Counted from the first letter of the stretch, positions 37,678 to 45,626 are shown. The stretch: 64,000 nt of DNA from UBA10649 sp963700745 (GCA_963700745.1 CAVOYT010000001.1:1-64000), one strand, 5' to 3'. Numbers and translations are program-made. The notes: generated by a model from the letters alone, not told the origin.

Positions 37678-38253
37678 GCGTTCCGGGTCGCTGCCAGCGA
37701 CCGGTCGGGAGGGGCCGGGAGCAGGGACGAAGCCCCGGGCCAGCAGGCCCATCACGATCAGCGCCGTGCCCGCGAACAGGAGGCCCAGGGACCACTCGGA
37801 GAGGGCGTCGGTGCCGGCCAGCACGTAGTGGGCGGTGGCGATCGGCCATGCGGCATAGGCCAGCAGGTGGACCCGCTTGAACCACCGGTTCCCGACCAGG
37901 CCCATCTTCGCGCGGATCCTGCCCAGGAAGGTGACCGGCACCAGGATCCAGAAGGCGACTGTGCCCAGGGCCACGGCGAAGGTCTGCCAAGGCGCCGTCC
38001 CGGGGACGAGGATCTGCAGCACGGTGAAGCTCACGGCGGGATCGATCAGGAGCAGGGCCATGTGCACCAGGAGGAATCCGAGGGCGATGGCGCCGAGCCA
38101 GCGGTGCAGGTCGAGCAGGCGCATGGGCGCGGCCACCCGCCCGAGGACCTGGGTTCGCAGCAGGATGCCCCAAAGGACCACCGCGGTGAGCAGCCCCCAG
38201 GCGGTGAGGCCGGTGGCTCGGATGCCCAGCCAGGTCCAGGGGATGTCACCCAT
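37663..38253 (-). CDS. Ferric-reductase-like transmembrane haem protein
   Basis: 196 intact residues with six spans. His residues that could bind two b-type haems lie at LDLHRWLGAIALGFLLVHMA and FKRVHLLAYAAWPIATAHYV, the ferric-reductase-like (FRD, as in MsrQ and NOX) pattern. There is no flavin or NAD domain, so electrons must be passed to a partner. The start overlaps the apbE stop by 8 bp. The family moves electrons across the membrane to periplasmic or outside acceptors; here the acceptor may be a flavinylated or metal-binding secreted protein. Confidence 0.82.
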   Translation of the reverse strand: MGDIPWTWLGIRATGLTAWGLLTAVVLWGILLRTQVLGRVAAPMRLLDLHRWLGAIALGFLLVHMALLLIDPAVSFTVLQILVPGTAPWQTFAVALGTVAFWILVPVTFLGRIRAKMGLVGNRWFKRVHLLAYAAWPIATAHYVLAGTDALSEWSLGLLFAGTALIVMGLLARGFVPAPGPSRPVAGSDPERLTAT

Positions 38254-39187
38254 CGTTGCTCTCCTCGTCGGTGTGGATCTCGTCGGTCTCGGTCAGCAGG
38301 ATGCCGGTCATGCCGTGCTCGTCCAGCCATCCTGCCGCCTTCGACGGGGGCCAGGAGAAGGGCGGTCGTCGGCATGGGTCTCGGCGTCGCAGGCGCTGGC
38401 GGCGACGACGGTGACCTGAACGAGCGGGCTCGTGCTCATCGCGCCGGTCCGAGGGTCGATGACGTGGTGGCGTCGGCCCTGGGCCCAGCGCCGCTTCAGG
38501 GTGGTCGAGGTGGCGATGCCCAGCCGGTCGGTGCCGATGGGGAACTCCAGGAGGCGCAGGAGCCGGTCGGGGTCGTCGGCGGGGCGCCGCTCGTCCTCGA
38601 GGCCGATGGCCCACGGCTCGTCGTCCCCGGCGATGCCGGCGATGGAGATGTCGCCGCCCAGGTTGACCAGCACGCCCTGCGCGCCGGCCGACCACAGTTC
38701 CTCGGCGATCACGTCGGCAGCCAGGCCCTTGCCGATGGCCCCCGGATCCAGTCCCACGCCGGGCGGGAGGCTGACGGTCATGGCAGTCGCTGTCCACGGT
38801 GACGCCGGACATGCCCGGAGCGGCGGCCAGGTTCACGTCGGCCACCGATGCGGCCGGACGGGCCAGCACCTCGGCGAAGTCGACGTCGTAGCCCAGGGAG
38901 CGCATGGACGTCAGGACGGTTGGGTCGAAGAGGCCCTCGGTGGACTCCCAGGCATGCTGCATGCGTTGCGCCAGGAGCAGCATGTCGGGCGACACCGGCT
39001 GGGGGCCGCGGCCCGCCGACGCGTTCAGGTGGCTCAGTTCGCTGGACGGGCGAAAGCGGCTCCAGGACTGCTCCAGGATCTCGACCCGCTCGCGCGCCAG
39101 GGCCAGCAGCTCACCGCCGACGGGCTCGGGCGCCACCACGAGGACGTGGCAGTCGGTGCCCATCGCCCGGAAGCGGTGCTCCGGCAT
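38246..39187 (-). CDS. apbE: FAD:protein FMN transferase, frameshifted
   Basis: Attaches FMN covalently to Thr or Ser of target proteins outside the membrane, or acts in flavin turnover. Motifs: FRAMGTDCHVLVVAPEP, SRFRPSSELSHLNASAG, LDPGAIGKGLAADVIAEEL (GxxxKGxxxD), VLVNLGGDISIAG and RRHHVIDPRTGAMSTSP. Frame changes lie near 38780 and 38360. About 313 residues. There is no clear signal peptide; start ATG 39187 shares one base with the protein B stop. In operon order it stands between protein B and the ferric-reductase-like protein. Confidence 0.9.
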   Translation of the reverse strand: MPEHRFRAMGTDCHVLVVAPEPVGGELLALARERVEILEQSWSRFRPSSELSHLNASAGRGPQPVSPDMLLLAQRMQHAWESTEGLFDPTVLTSMRSLGYDVDFAEVLARPAASVADVNLAAAPGMSGVTVDSDCHDRQPPARRGTGSGGHRQGPGCRRDRRGTVVGRRAGRAGQPGRRHLHRRHRRGRRAVGHRPRGRAAPRRRPRPAPAPPGVPHRHRPAGHRHLDHPEAALGPGPTPPRHRPSDRRDEHEPARSGHRRRRQRLRRRDPCRRPPFSWPPSKAAGWLDEHGMTGILLTETDEIHTDEESNDG

Positions 39188-39697
39188 CAGCTGCTCTTGG
39201 TCTGCGACTGGGGCTTGGGGGCGGGCGCGGGCTTGGATGCGGGCTTGGGCTTTGCAGCGGGCTTCGGGGCCGGCTTCGCGCGGCTTGGCGGCCGGCCGTG
39301 AGGCGGTGCTCGTCGCGGCCGGAGCGGTCGACTTCGCGGCCGGAGCGCTGGAAGCCGCGGCCACGCGAGCCTTCAGCTTCTTCGCGGTCTTCGTGAGCTT
39401 GGCCTGGTAGGCGTCGAGCTTCGCCGCCTCGGCCTGGAGCTGGGCCGCGTAGTCGTCGAGCTGGGCCTCGGTCAGTCCCGCCGAGGACACGACCTCGCCG
39501 GCGACGACTAGGTCCTGCGTGCTCGACGTCTCCGACGATGAGTCGGCGGCCGCGCTCTGCTCGATGCTGCGGACGCCGATGACGCCGACGAGCCCGACGC
39601 ACGCGGCGGTGGCCAGTCCGGCGGAGACCACCCGGTCGGCCGTGGAGCGGCCGCGGCGGGACCGCATCGGGGCTGACTGGTAAGGGGAGTTCGTCAT
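39187..39697 (-). CDS. Secreted/anchored coiled-coil protein B (paralog of protein A), frameshifted
   Basis: About 170 residues. N-terminal hydrophobic segment VVSAGLATAACVGLVGVIGV, acidic Ser-rich linker, SAGLTEAQLDDYAAQLQAEA, Lys-rich helix DAYQAKLTKTAKKLKARVAA, and a Lys/Pro/Ala tail ending QTKSS. The frame changes near 39290 inside the Pro-rich tail. The alignment with protein A is collinear along the whole length. First gene of the apbE unit, with the regulator site 87 bp upstream of the ATG. A scaffold or electron-carrier partner is possible; the sequence alone does not show which. Confidence 0.65.
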
Positions 39698-39748
39698 CGT
39701 GAGTGGTCCGTTCGGGGAAGTCTGACGCGGGTCTGTCCCGCACTATCG

Positions 39749-39802
39749 AAGGTAGAGATGCCGCAACAGCGACGACCCACGACGAGGTTAAGCCGGAGTA
39801 AG
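39749..39802 (-). promoter_or_regulatory. Regulator site and -10 box ahead of protein B/apbE
   Basis: GAGGTTAAG-CCGGA-GTAAG (39784-39802) matches the site at 37659-37677 in every fixed base. A TACCTT box on the minus strand (39749-39754) lies 29 bases downstream. It lies in the 175-bp gap between divergent protein B and the response regulator gene, so the same site could also control the regulator pair. Confidence 0.6.
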
Positions 39803-39872
39803 TTGTCCGATCCCGTTGTCGGGGCGAACACTGCGAGCCCCGTCAGGGGGCCGATCGTGCCACGATGGGGTC

Positions 39873-40526
39873 ATGAGAGTGCTCGTCGTCGAGGACGACC
39901 CGGCCGTTGCCGAGCCGTTGCTGGCCGGCCTCCAACGCAACGGCATCGAGACTGATCACGTCGTGTACGCGAGCCAGGTGCTCGCCGCGGCGCAGAATGC
40001 TGACGTCGTGCTGCTCGATCTGGGCTTGCCGGACGGGGACGGGCTCCAGGTTCTCCGGGAGCTGCGCAAGTCCTCGGACGTGCCGGTCATCATCGCCACG
40101 GCGCGCGGTGACGAGACCGACCGCATCGTCGGGCTGGAGCTGGGCGCCGACGACTACGTCGTCAAGCCGTTCTCGGTGCGCGAGCTGGCCGCCCGTGTAC
40201 GCGCGGTTGCGCGCCGTCGGCGCATCGACACCAGCCTGGACTCGGGGCGCCTGGTCGTCGACCGCCCACGGCACCGCGTGATTCTTGACGGCGAGGAAGT
40301 CGAGCTGACGGCGAAGGAGTTCGACCTGCTGGCGGTGCTGGCGGAGGAGCCGGGGCGCGCGGTGGCCCGGCAGGAGCTGTTCTCCCGGGTGTGGGACCCG
40401 GTCTGGGTGGGCACGGGCAAGACGCTGGACGTCCACGTCGCGTCCCTGCGCAAGAAGCTGGGTGACCCCGACCTGATCGAGACGGTGCGGGGAGTGGGGT
40501 ACCGGCTGGCCGTGGACGACGCGTGA
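39873..40526 (+). CDS. OmpR/PhoB-family response regulator
   Basis: 217 intact residues. Receiver domain: VLVVEDDPAVAEPLLAGL (acidic pocket), VVLLDLGLPDGDGLQVL (phospho-Asp), PVIIATARGDETDRIVGLEL (Thr), DDYVVKPFSVRELAARV (Lys). The C-terminal winged helix shows VELTAKEFDLLAVLAEEPGR and DVHVASLRKKLGDPDLIETV then RGVGYRL. Start ATG 39873 is six bases after CACGAT. The stop overlaps the kinase GTG. Likely binds the direct-repeat sites at 39784-39802 and 37659-37677. Confidence 0.93.
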   Translation: MRVLVVEDDPAVAEPLLAGLQRNGIETDHVVYASQVLAAAQNADVVLLDLGLPDGDGLQVLRELRKSSDVPVIIATARGDETDRIVGLELGADDYVVKPFSVRELAARVRAVARRRRIDTSLDSGRLVVDRPRHRVILDGEEVELTAKEFDLLAVLAEEPGRAVARQELFSRVWDPVWVGTGKTLDVHVASLRKKLGDPDLIETVRGVGYRLAVDDA

Positions 40527-41906
40527 CCCGACGCCTCGTGCTGGCGATGGCGCTGCTCGTCGCCGCCGTCGCCGTGGCGCTGGCGATCCCACTGGCCATC
40601 GTCGTCGCGAACGACCAGCGCGCCGCGTTCATCTCCAATCTCGAGGTCGACACCCTCACGACCGCGGCGAAGATGTCCGGTGAGCCGTTCCTCGACTGGG
40701 ACAACACGGCGCAGGAGGCGGCGGCCACAACGGGTGCTCGCGTCGTCGTCGTCGACCCGCAACTCAATCTGCTGGCGGACAGCGACGACACCTCCCTGGA
40801 TCGGCTGTTCGACCGCCCGGAGGTGAACGCCGCCCTGGCCGGCTCCCTGACGTCGAACGTGCGCACGTCCGTGACCCTCGGTGAGGACCTGCGGTTCGTG
40901 GCGGCACCGATCATCCAGAACTACGGCGTCGTGGCCGCCGTCCGGCTCTCCCTCCCCGAGTCGAACGTCACCCACGAGATCCAGGAGACCCAGCGCTGGC
41001 TGGTCGTGTTCGTGCTCACCGTGATGGTCGCGGCGGCGCTGGTCGCGTGGTGGCTGGCCCGCTCGATCGCCTCACCCCTGCGCAGTGTCGCGGCGGTGGC
41101 GGAGACCCTGCCGGACGACCTCGACCTGCGAGCGGATGAGACCCACGGACCGCCCGAGGTGCGGGCGGTGGCCAAGTCCCTCAACTCGACCGCCCACCGC
41201 CTGTCGGGCATCCTGCACCGCACCCAGCGCGTGGCCGCGGACGCCTCGCACCACCTGCGGACCCCGCTGACCGGAGTCCGGCTGCGACTCGAGGCGATCG
41301 ACGACATCTCGGACCAGGACCAGGTGCAGCACGAGGCCCAGGCGGCCATGGCCGAGGTCGACCGACTGGCCCGGCGGCTCGAGCAGGTGCTGGCGCTGGC
41401 TCGCAGCGACGCCGGTGCCGGCCCCTTCGCCTCGCAGGCGGCGTCGGTGATCCTTCGCCAACGGATCGAGGCGGCATCCGGGATGTTCGAGGAGCGCGAG
41501 ATCGCGCTCACCTCGACCCTGGCCCCAGGGGTCTTCGTCGCCGCGCCGGCCGGCGTCATCGCGCGGATCGTCGACGAACTGCTGGGCAACGCGCTGCAGT
41601 ACGCCCGTTCGCGCGTGCACGTCGAACTCGATATCGCCGACCGGACCTCCGTCCTCACCGTCTCCGACGACGGCCCGGGCGTCCCCGAGGCGGAACGGGA
41701 CGCGGTCTTCCAGCGCTTCACCCGGGGGAAGGAATCCGTGCCCGGGGGCAGTGGCCTCGGGCTCGCGCTCGTGCGCGAGTCGGTCGTCGGACTCGGGGGC
41801 AACGCGGTTGCCGAGAAGTCGAAGCTCGGCGGTCTTGCCGTCGTGGTGCGCATGCCGCTCATCGACCCGCCGGGGGGCCCGGTCCAGCTACCCGCTGTCG
41901 ACCTAG
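40523..41906 (+). CDS. Sensor histidine kinase, partner of the adjacent regulator
   Basis: Span 1 (LVLAMALLVAAVAVALAIPL), extracytoplasmic sensor region of about 125 residues, span 2 (WLVVFVLTVMVAAALVAWWL), HAMP, then DHp helix ASHHLRTPLTGVRLRLEAID (phospho-His) and catalytic domain with DELLGNALQYA (N box), LTVSDDGPGVPEAERDAVF (G1) and GGSGLGLALVRESV (G2). The frame stays open into the next gene, but removing one G from the G6 run at 41872-41877 gives a normal end at TAG 41904-41906. About 460 residues. GTG 40523 overlaps the regulator stop. Confidence 0.9.
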
Positions 41907-41909
41907 GCT
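41904..41909 (+). promoter_or_regulatory. Leaderless-type -10 box of lhgO
   Basis: TAGGCT followed by exactly six bases and then ATG 41916. The TAG is also the proposed stop codon of the kinase gene. Confidence 0.5.
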
Positions 41910-41915
41910 GCTGCC

Positions 41916-43115
41916 ATGACCCAGACGGCCGACGTCGTGGTGGTCGGCGGTGGCATCGTCGGCCTTGCCCTGGCGGACGCGTGGCTGGCCCGCGAGCCGA
42001 AGGCCCGGGTGGTCGTGTACGACAAGGAGGACGGCCTGGCTCGGCACGCGTCCGGGCGCAACAGCGGCGTCCTGCACGCGGGCTTCTACTACGCCCCGGA
42101 CTCCCTGAAGGCCCGGCTCACCCGTGACGGGAACGCGCTGCTGCGCGCGTTCTGCGACGAGGAGGGCGTGGAGGTCCGCGACACCGGGAAGGTCGTCGTC
42201 GCGACGTCGGAGGAGGAGCTGCCGGCGCTCGAGGAGCTGGCCCGCCGGGGCGACGCGAACGGCGTGAACGTCGAGCTGATCGACGAGGCGGGACTGGCCG
42301 ACCTCGAGCCACTCGCCCGGACCGTCGGCCGGGCGCTGTGGTCGCCCACGACCGCGGTCGCCGATCCGGTCGCGGTCGTCGAGGCGCTGGCGGACCGGGT
42401 CCGCCGACGCGGGGGCCGCATCGTGCTGTCGTCCGAGGTGACCGGCGCGGGACCGGGCTGGGTCATGACGAGCAGCGACGGCCTCGTGCAGGCGGGGCAC
42501 GTCATCAATGCCGCCGGGCTCTACGCGGACACCGTGGCGCACTGGTTCGGGGTCGGCGAGGAGTACCGCATGCTGCCGTTCAAGGGGCTGTACTGGTACT
42601 CGACCTGGCCGCCGGGTCAGCTGCGCCGTCACGTCTACCCGGTGCCGGACCCGCGCAACCCGTTCCTGGGCGTGCACCTGACAGTGACGGTCCAGGGTCG
42701 CGCGAAGGTCGGTCCGACGGCCATCCCCGCGCTGTGGCGCGAGGACTACGGCGGCCTGGACGGCTTCTCGTGGCGGGAGGCGTCCGGGATCCTGCGCGAG
42801 TACCCGACGTTCCTGCGCAGCCGCCACCACGACGTGCCGGGGCTGATGCGGGCCGAGCTCCCGAAGTACTCCCGGGCCTACCTGGTCAGGCAGGCGGCAC
42901 GGCTCGTCCCGTCGGTGACGCCGGACGACTTCACCGTCCGGGGGCGGGTCGGCGTGCGCGCGCAGCTGCTGCACATGCCGACGGGACGGCTGGAGATGGA
43001 CTTCGTCGTCCGGGAGGCCGATCGATCGACGCACGTGCTCAATGCCGTGTCCCCGGCGTGGACGAGCTCGCTGGCCGTCGGGCGTCACGTGGTCGACGGG
43101 ATCCTCGACCGCTGA
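41916..43115 (+). CDS. lhgO: L-2-hydroxyglutarate oxidase
   Basis: FAD enzyme oxidising L-2-hydroxyglutarate to 2-oxoglutarate and feeding electrons to quinone or oxygen. 399 intact residues of the DAO fold: ADVVVVGGGIVGLALADAWL (FAD site), ASGRNSGVLHAGFYYAPDSL (highly conserved in LhgO), HVINAAGLYADTVAHWFGVG, MLPFKGLYWYSTWPPGQLRR, and IPALWREDYGGLDGFSWREA. No membrane span; peripheral membrane location is usual. Transcribed from its own -10 box right after the kinase gene. Metabolic partners are not nearby, although a D-hydroxyacid dehydrogenase lies at 17313. Confidence 0.93.
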   Translation: MTQTADVVVVGGGIVGLALADAWLAREPKARVVVYDKEDGLARHASGRNSGVLHAGFYYAPDSLKARLTRDGNALLRAFCDEEGVEVRDTGKVVVATSEEELPALEELARRGDANGVNVELIDEAGLADLEPLARTVGRALWSPTTAVADPVAVVEALADRVRRRGGRIVLSSEVTGAGPGWVMTSSDGLVQAGHVINAAGLYADTVAHWFGVGEEYRMLPFKGLYWYSTWPPGQLRRHVYPVPDPRNPFLGVHLTVTVQGRAKVGPTAIPALWREDYGGLDGFSWREASGILREYPTFLRSRHHDVPGLMRAELPKYSRAYLVRQAARLVPSVTPDDFTVRGRVGVRAQLLHMPTGRLEMDFVVREADRSTHVLNAVSPAWTSSLAVGRHVVDGILDR

Positions 43116-43138
43116 CGTGCTCCTTGGCGGCGGCCCCG

Positions 43139-43804
43139 CTATGCGGGGAGGAGCCGTCCCATCCCGCTGTAGGTCCGCCCCCACCACGATCCCGAGATCG
43201 GGCTGATGCGCACGCCCTCGCCGTAGCCGGCCGCGTCGACCATGCGGCCGTTGCCGATGTAGATGCCGACGTGGTGGGCGCCGCCGCCGAAGAAGAAGAC
43301 CAGGTCGCCGGGCTGGGCCTGGCTGCGCTTGACGCGCTTCACCTTGGCGTACTGGGCGCGTGACTGGTGCGGGAGCTGCTTGCCGGTGGCCACCTTGTAC
43401 ACGTAGCGGGTCAACCCGGAGCAGTCGAAGGCGGACGGACCGGTGGCGCCGGCGGAGTAGCGGTCGCCGATCTGCTTCTTCGCGACGGTGACGATCCGGG
43501 TACGCAGCGCCTGGACCTTCGCCGCCTGTGCCGCCTTTGCGGCAGCCTCCGCTAGACGAACGGATGCGACCTCGGTTCGTGCGGCCGCTCGTGCGGACGC
43601 GACGCGGATCGCGGCCAGCTCGGTGGCGAAGGCGGGTCCGGCGTTCATGATCGGCGCGTTCATGATCGGCGCGGTCGCCGGGGTCTGGGCCCGGGCGGCC
43701 GCCGGGACGATGAGGGCCGCCAGGCCGGCAACCAGCGAGGTGACGAGGACGGCAACCAGCGCAGTAGTCAGGCTCGGACGTTTCAGGCGCGCAGAACGGC
43801 GCAC
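43139..43804 (-). CDS. Secreted NlpC/P60 peptidoglycan endopeptidase
   Basis: 221 intact residues. Signal peptide TTALVAVLVTSLVAGLAALI, cleaved near AARA. An Ala-rich helical spacer (VASVRLAEAAAKAAQAAKVQ) is followed by the NlpC/P60 domain: GPSAFDCSGLTRYVYKVA (catalytic Cys), PHQSRAQYAKVKRVKRSQAQ, PGDLVFFFGGGAHHVGIYIG (catalytic His), NGRMVDAAGYGEGVRISPI. Cuts D-Glu/mDAP bonds in the wall, as RipA-type enzymes do. Start GTG 43804 is behind AAGGAG. A c-di-AMP-riboswitch-like leader precedes it, which fits wall-hydrolase control in actinobacteria. Confidence 0.92.
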   Translation of the reverse strand: MRRSARLKRPSLTTALVAVLVTSLVAGLAALIVPAAARAQTPATAPIMNAPIMNAGPAFATELAAIRVASARAAARTEVASVRLAEAAAKAAQAAKVQALRTRIVTVAKKQIGDRYSAGATGPSAFDCSGLTRYVYKVATGKQLPHQSRAQYAKVKRVKRSQAQPGDLVFFFGGGAHHVGIYIGNGRMVDAAGYGEGVRISPISGSWWGRTYSGMGRLLPA

Positions 43805-43820
43805 GGCAGCACTCCTTCGT

Positions 43821-43914
43821 CGGATTCGCCCCGTGGTCGCGATGACGTCTGCGACCGATTGGGTCCCCGGTACCGGGCCGTCCCGACGTTCGCGGGGGCC
43901 TGGACTCGGCAGGC
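43821..43914 (-). ncRNA. ydaO/c-di-AMP-riboswitch-like leader, 3' part not recognised
   Basis: On the minus strand the conserved blocks of the ydaO class occur in order: GCCTGCCGAGTCC (43902-43914), CGGGGACCCAATCGG (43855-43869) and GGGGCGAATCCG (43821-43832), with a stem GGTCGC/GCGACC between the last two. A NlpC/P60 gene downstream is a classic target. The usual 3' block (GACAGCTAACC region) is missing: the ribosome site follows the last block directly. Confidence 0.6.
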
Positions 43915-43920
43915 TGGCGG

Positions 43921-44143
43921 CGCACGACGGGTGTCGTGTCGGAACCGGCAGCGAGATCGACGGTAGGTCAGCGATTGGATAACGGATCGATAACGTCCGA
44001 TTGACGGACGCTGGCTGCAGGCGCTGTGGGAACCGTCACAGTTGACCCCATACGTCACATGAGTCACACCAGTAACAAGGTTGCCCATTCCCCCCTCAGG
44101 GGAGGTGGCGCGGCACTAGCGTCCGAATCGCGTCGAGGACAAG
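43921..44143. other. Divergent intergenic region upstream of the NlpC leader and trpB
   Basis: Between the two divergent genes I see TTGACC (44042-44047), TTGCCC (44081-44086) and TAGCGT (44117-44122) as loose promoter-like words, but none with proper spacing. A block resembling the missing riboswitch segment (GCTGACCTACCG on the minus strand, 43961-43972) lies 5' of the leader. Nothing else is clear. Confidence 0.3.
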
Positions 44144-44187
44144 CACATCGAGCACGCCCACATCGAGCACAGGCACATCGATCACAG
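44144..44187 (+). repeat. Three 15-bp tandem repeats just upstream of trpB
   Basis: CACATCGAGCAC starts at 44144 and 44159, and CACATCGATCAC at 44174, giving a strict 15-base period. The array ends 13 bases before the TrpB2 ATG and lies in its probable 5' leader. Confidence 0.7.
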
Positions 44188-44200
44188 TGAGGGGTCACCC

Positions 44201-45580
44201 ATGGACGACAGCGTTCGGCAGCACAAGTACGTCTTGACCGAGGATCAGATGCCGACGACCTGGTACAACATCATGGCCGATCTGCCGACCCCGCCACCGC
44301 CCCCGCTGCACCCGGGCCGCATGGACCCGGTCGGCCCGGATGATCTGGCCCCGCTGTTCCCGATGGACCTCATCCTCCAAGAGGTCTCCACCGAGCGGTA
44401 CATCGACATCCCCGGCGGCGTGCTCGACGTGTACCGCCAGTGGCGGCCGTCGCCGCTGTACCGGGCCCACCGCCTGGAGAAGGCCCTCGGCACCCCGGCA
44501 CGCATCTACTACAAGTACGAGGGCGTCTCGCCTGCCGGCTCGCACAAGACGAACACCTCCGTGCCGCAGGCGTACTACAACAAGAAGGAAGGCACGACCA
44601 AGCTGACCACCGAGACCGGGGCCGGCCAGTGGGGGACCGCACTCGCGTTCGCCTGCGCGCTGTACGACATCGACTGCGAGGTGTGGCAGGTCGGCGCCTC
44701 CTATGACGCGAAGCCCTACCGCCGCCTGATGATCGAGGCGTTCGGCGGGCGCGTCCACCGGTCCCCGTCCGACGTGACCGAGATCGGCCGGGCGCTCGCC
44801 GCGGACCCGAAGAACTGGTCCGGCTCGCTGGGCATCGCGATCTCCGAGGCCGTCGAGGTCGCCGCCAGCGACCCCAACACCCGGTACGCCCTCGGCTCGG
44901 TCCTGAACCACGTGCTGCTGCACCAGACGATCATCGGTCAGGAGGCGCTGCTGCAGATGGAGATGGCCGGCGATACCCCGACCCTCATCGTCGGCTGCAC
45001 CGGCGGCGGCTCGAACTTCGCGGGCCTGTCCTTCCCGTTCCTGCGCGAGAAGATGGCCGGGCGCATGGATCCGCGCATCCTGGCGGTGGAGCCGGCCTCC
45101 TGCCCGTCGCTGACCAAGGGCGTCTACGCCTACGACTTCGGCGACACCGCGGGCATGACCCCGCTGATGAAGATGCACACCCTGGGTCATGACTTCATCC
45201 CCGATCCCATCCATGCCGGTGGCCTGCGCTACCACGGGATGGCACCGCTCATCTCGCACGTCTACGAGTCCGGTCTCATGGAGGCCATCGCCGTTCCGCA
45301 GACCGAGTGCTTCTCGGCCGCCGTCCAGTTCGCTCGGACCGAGGGCATCGTGCCGGCTCCCGAGCCGACCCACGCGCTGGCCATGGCCGTCCGCGAGGCG
45401 CTGAAGGCCAAGGAGACCGGCGAGGAGACGGTGATCCTCACGGCACTGTGCGGGCACGGCCACTTCGACCTGGCGGCGTACGACGCCTATCTCAGTGGCT
45501 CGATGCTCGACGAGGAGGTCTCGGACGAGCGCTTCGCCGAGGCGCTGCAGACGCTCCCGCAGGTGGCCGGACAGACCTGA
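44201..45580 (+). CDS. trpB: Tryptophan synthase beta chain, TrpB2 type
   Basis: 459 intact residues. PLP enzyme joining indole (or, for stand-alone TrpB2 forms, free indole salvage) with serine. The TrpB2 N-terminal extension is present (TWYNIMADLPTPPPPPLHPG). KYEGVSPAGSHKTNTSVPQA holds the PLP Lys; TTETGAGQWGTALAFACALY is the substrate loop; LIVGCTGGGSNFAGLSFPFL is the phosphate cup; ILTALCGHGHFDLAAYDAYL is the C-terminal Ser region. No trpA or other trp gene is near, which fits TrpB2 acting alone. Start ATG 44201 follows GAGGGG. Confidence 0.93.
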   Translation: MDDSVRQHKYVLTEDQMPTTWYNIMADLPTPPPPPLHPGRMDPVGPDDLAPLFPMDLILQEVSTERYIDIPGGVLDVYRQWRPSPLYRAHRLEKALGTPARIYYKYEGVSPAGSHKTNTSVPQAYYNKKEGTTKLTTETGAGQWGTALAFACALYDIDCEVWQVGASYDAKPYRRLMIEAFGGRVHRSPSDVTEIGRALAADPKNWSGSLGIAISEAVEVAASDPNTRYALGSVLNHVLLHQTIIGQEALLQMEMAGDTPTLIVGCTGGGSNFAGLSFPFLREKMAGRMDPRILAVEPASCPSLTKGVYAYDFGDTAGMTPLMKMHTLGHDFIPDPIHAGGLRYHGMAPLISHVYESGLMEAIAVPQTECFSAAVQFARTEGIVPAPEPTHALAMAVREALKAKETGEETVILTALCGHGHFDLAAYDAYLSGSMLDEEVSDERFAEALQTLPQVAGQT

Positions 45581-45587
45581 TCTAGTC

Positions 45588-45626
45588 GCGAAGGCCCGGT
45601 GCACTCCTGGTGCACCGGGCCTTCGC
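45588..45626 (+). terminator. Strong terminator hairpin after trpB
   Basis: Perfect 17-bp arms GCGAAGGCCCGGTGCAC (45588-45604) and GTGCACCGGGCCTTCGC (45610-45626) with a 5-base loop, starting 7 bp after the trpB stop. Confidence 0.85.
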
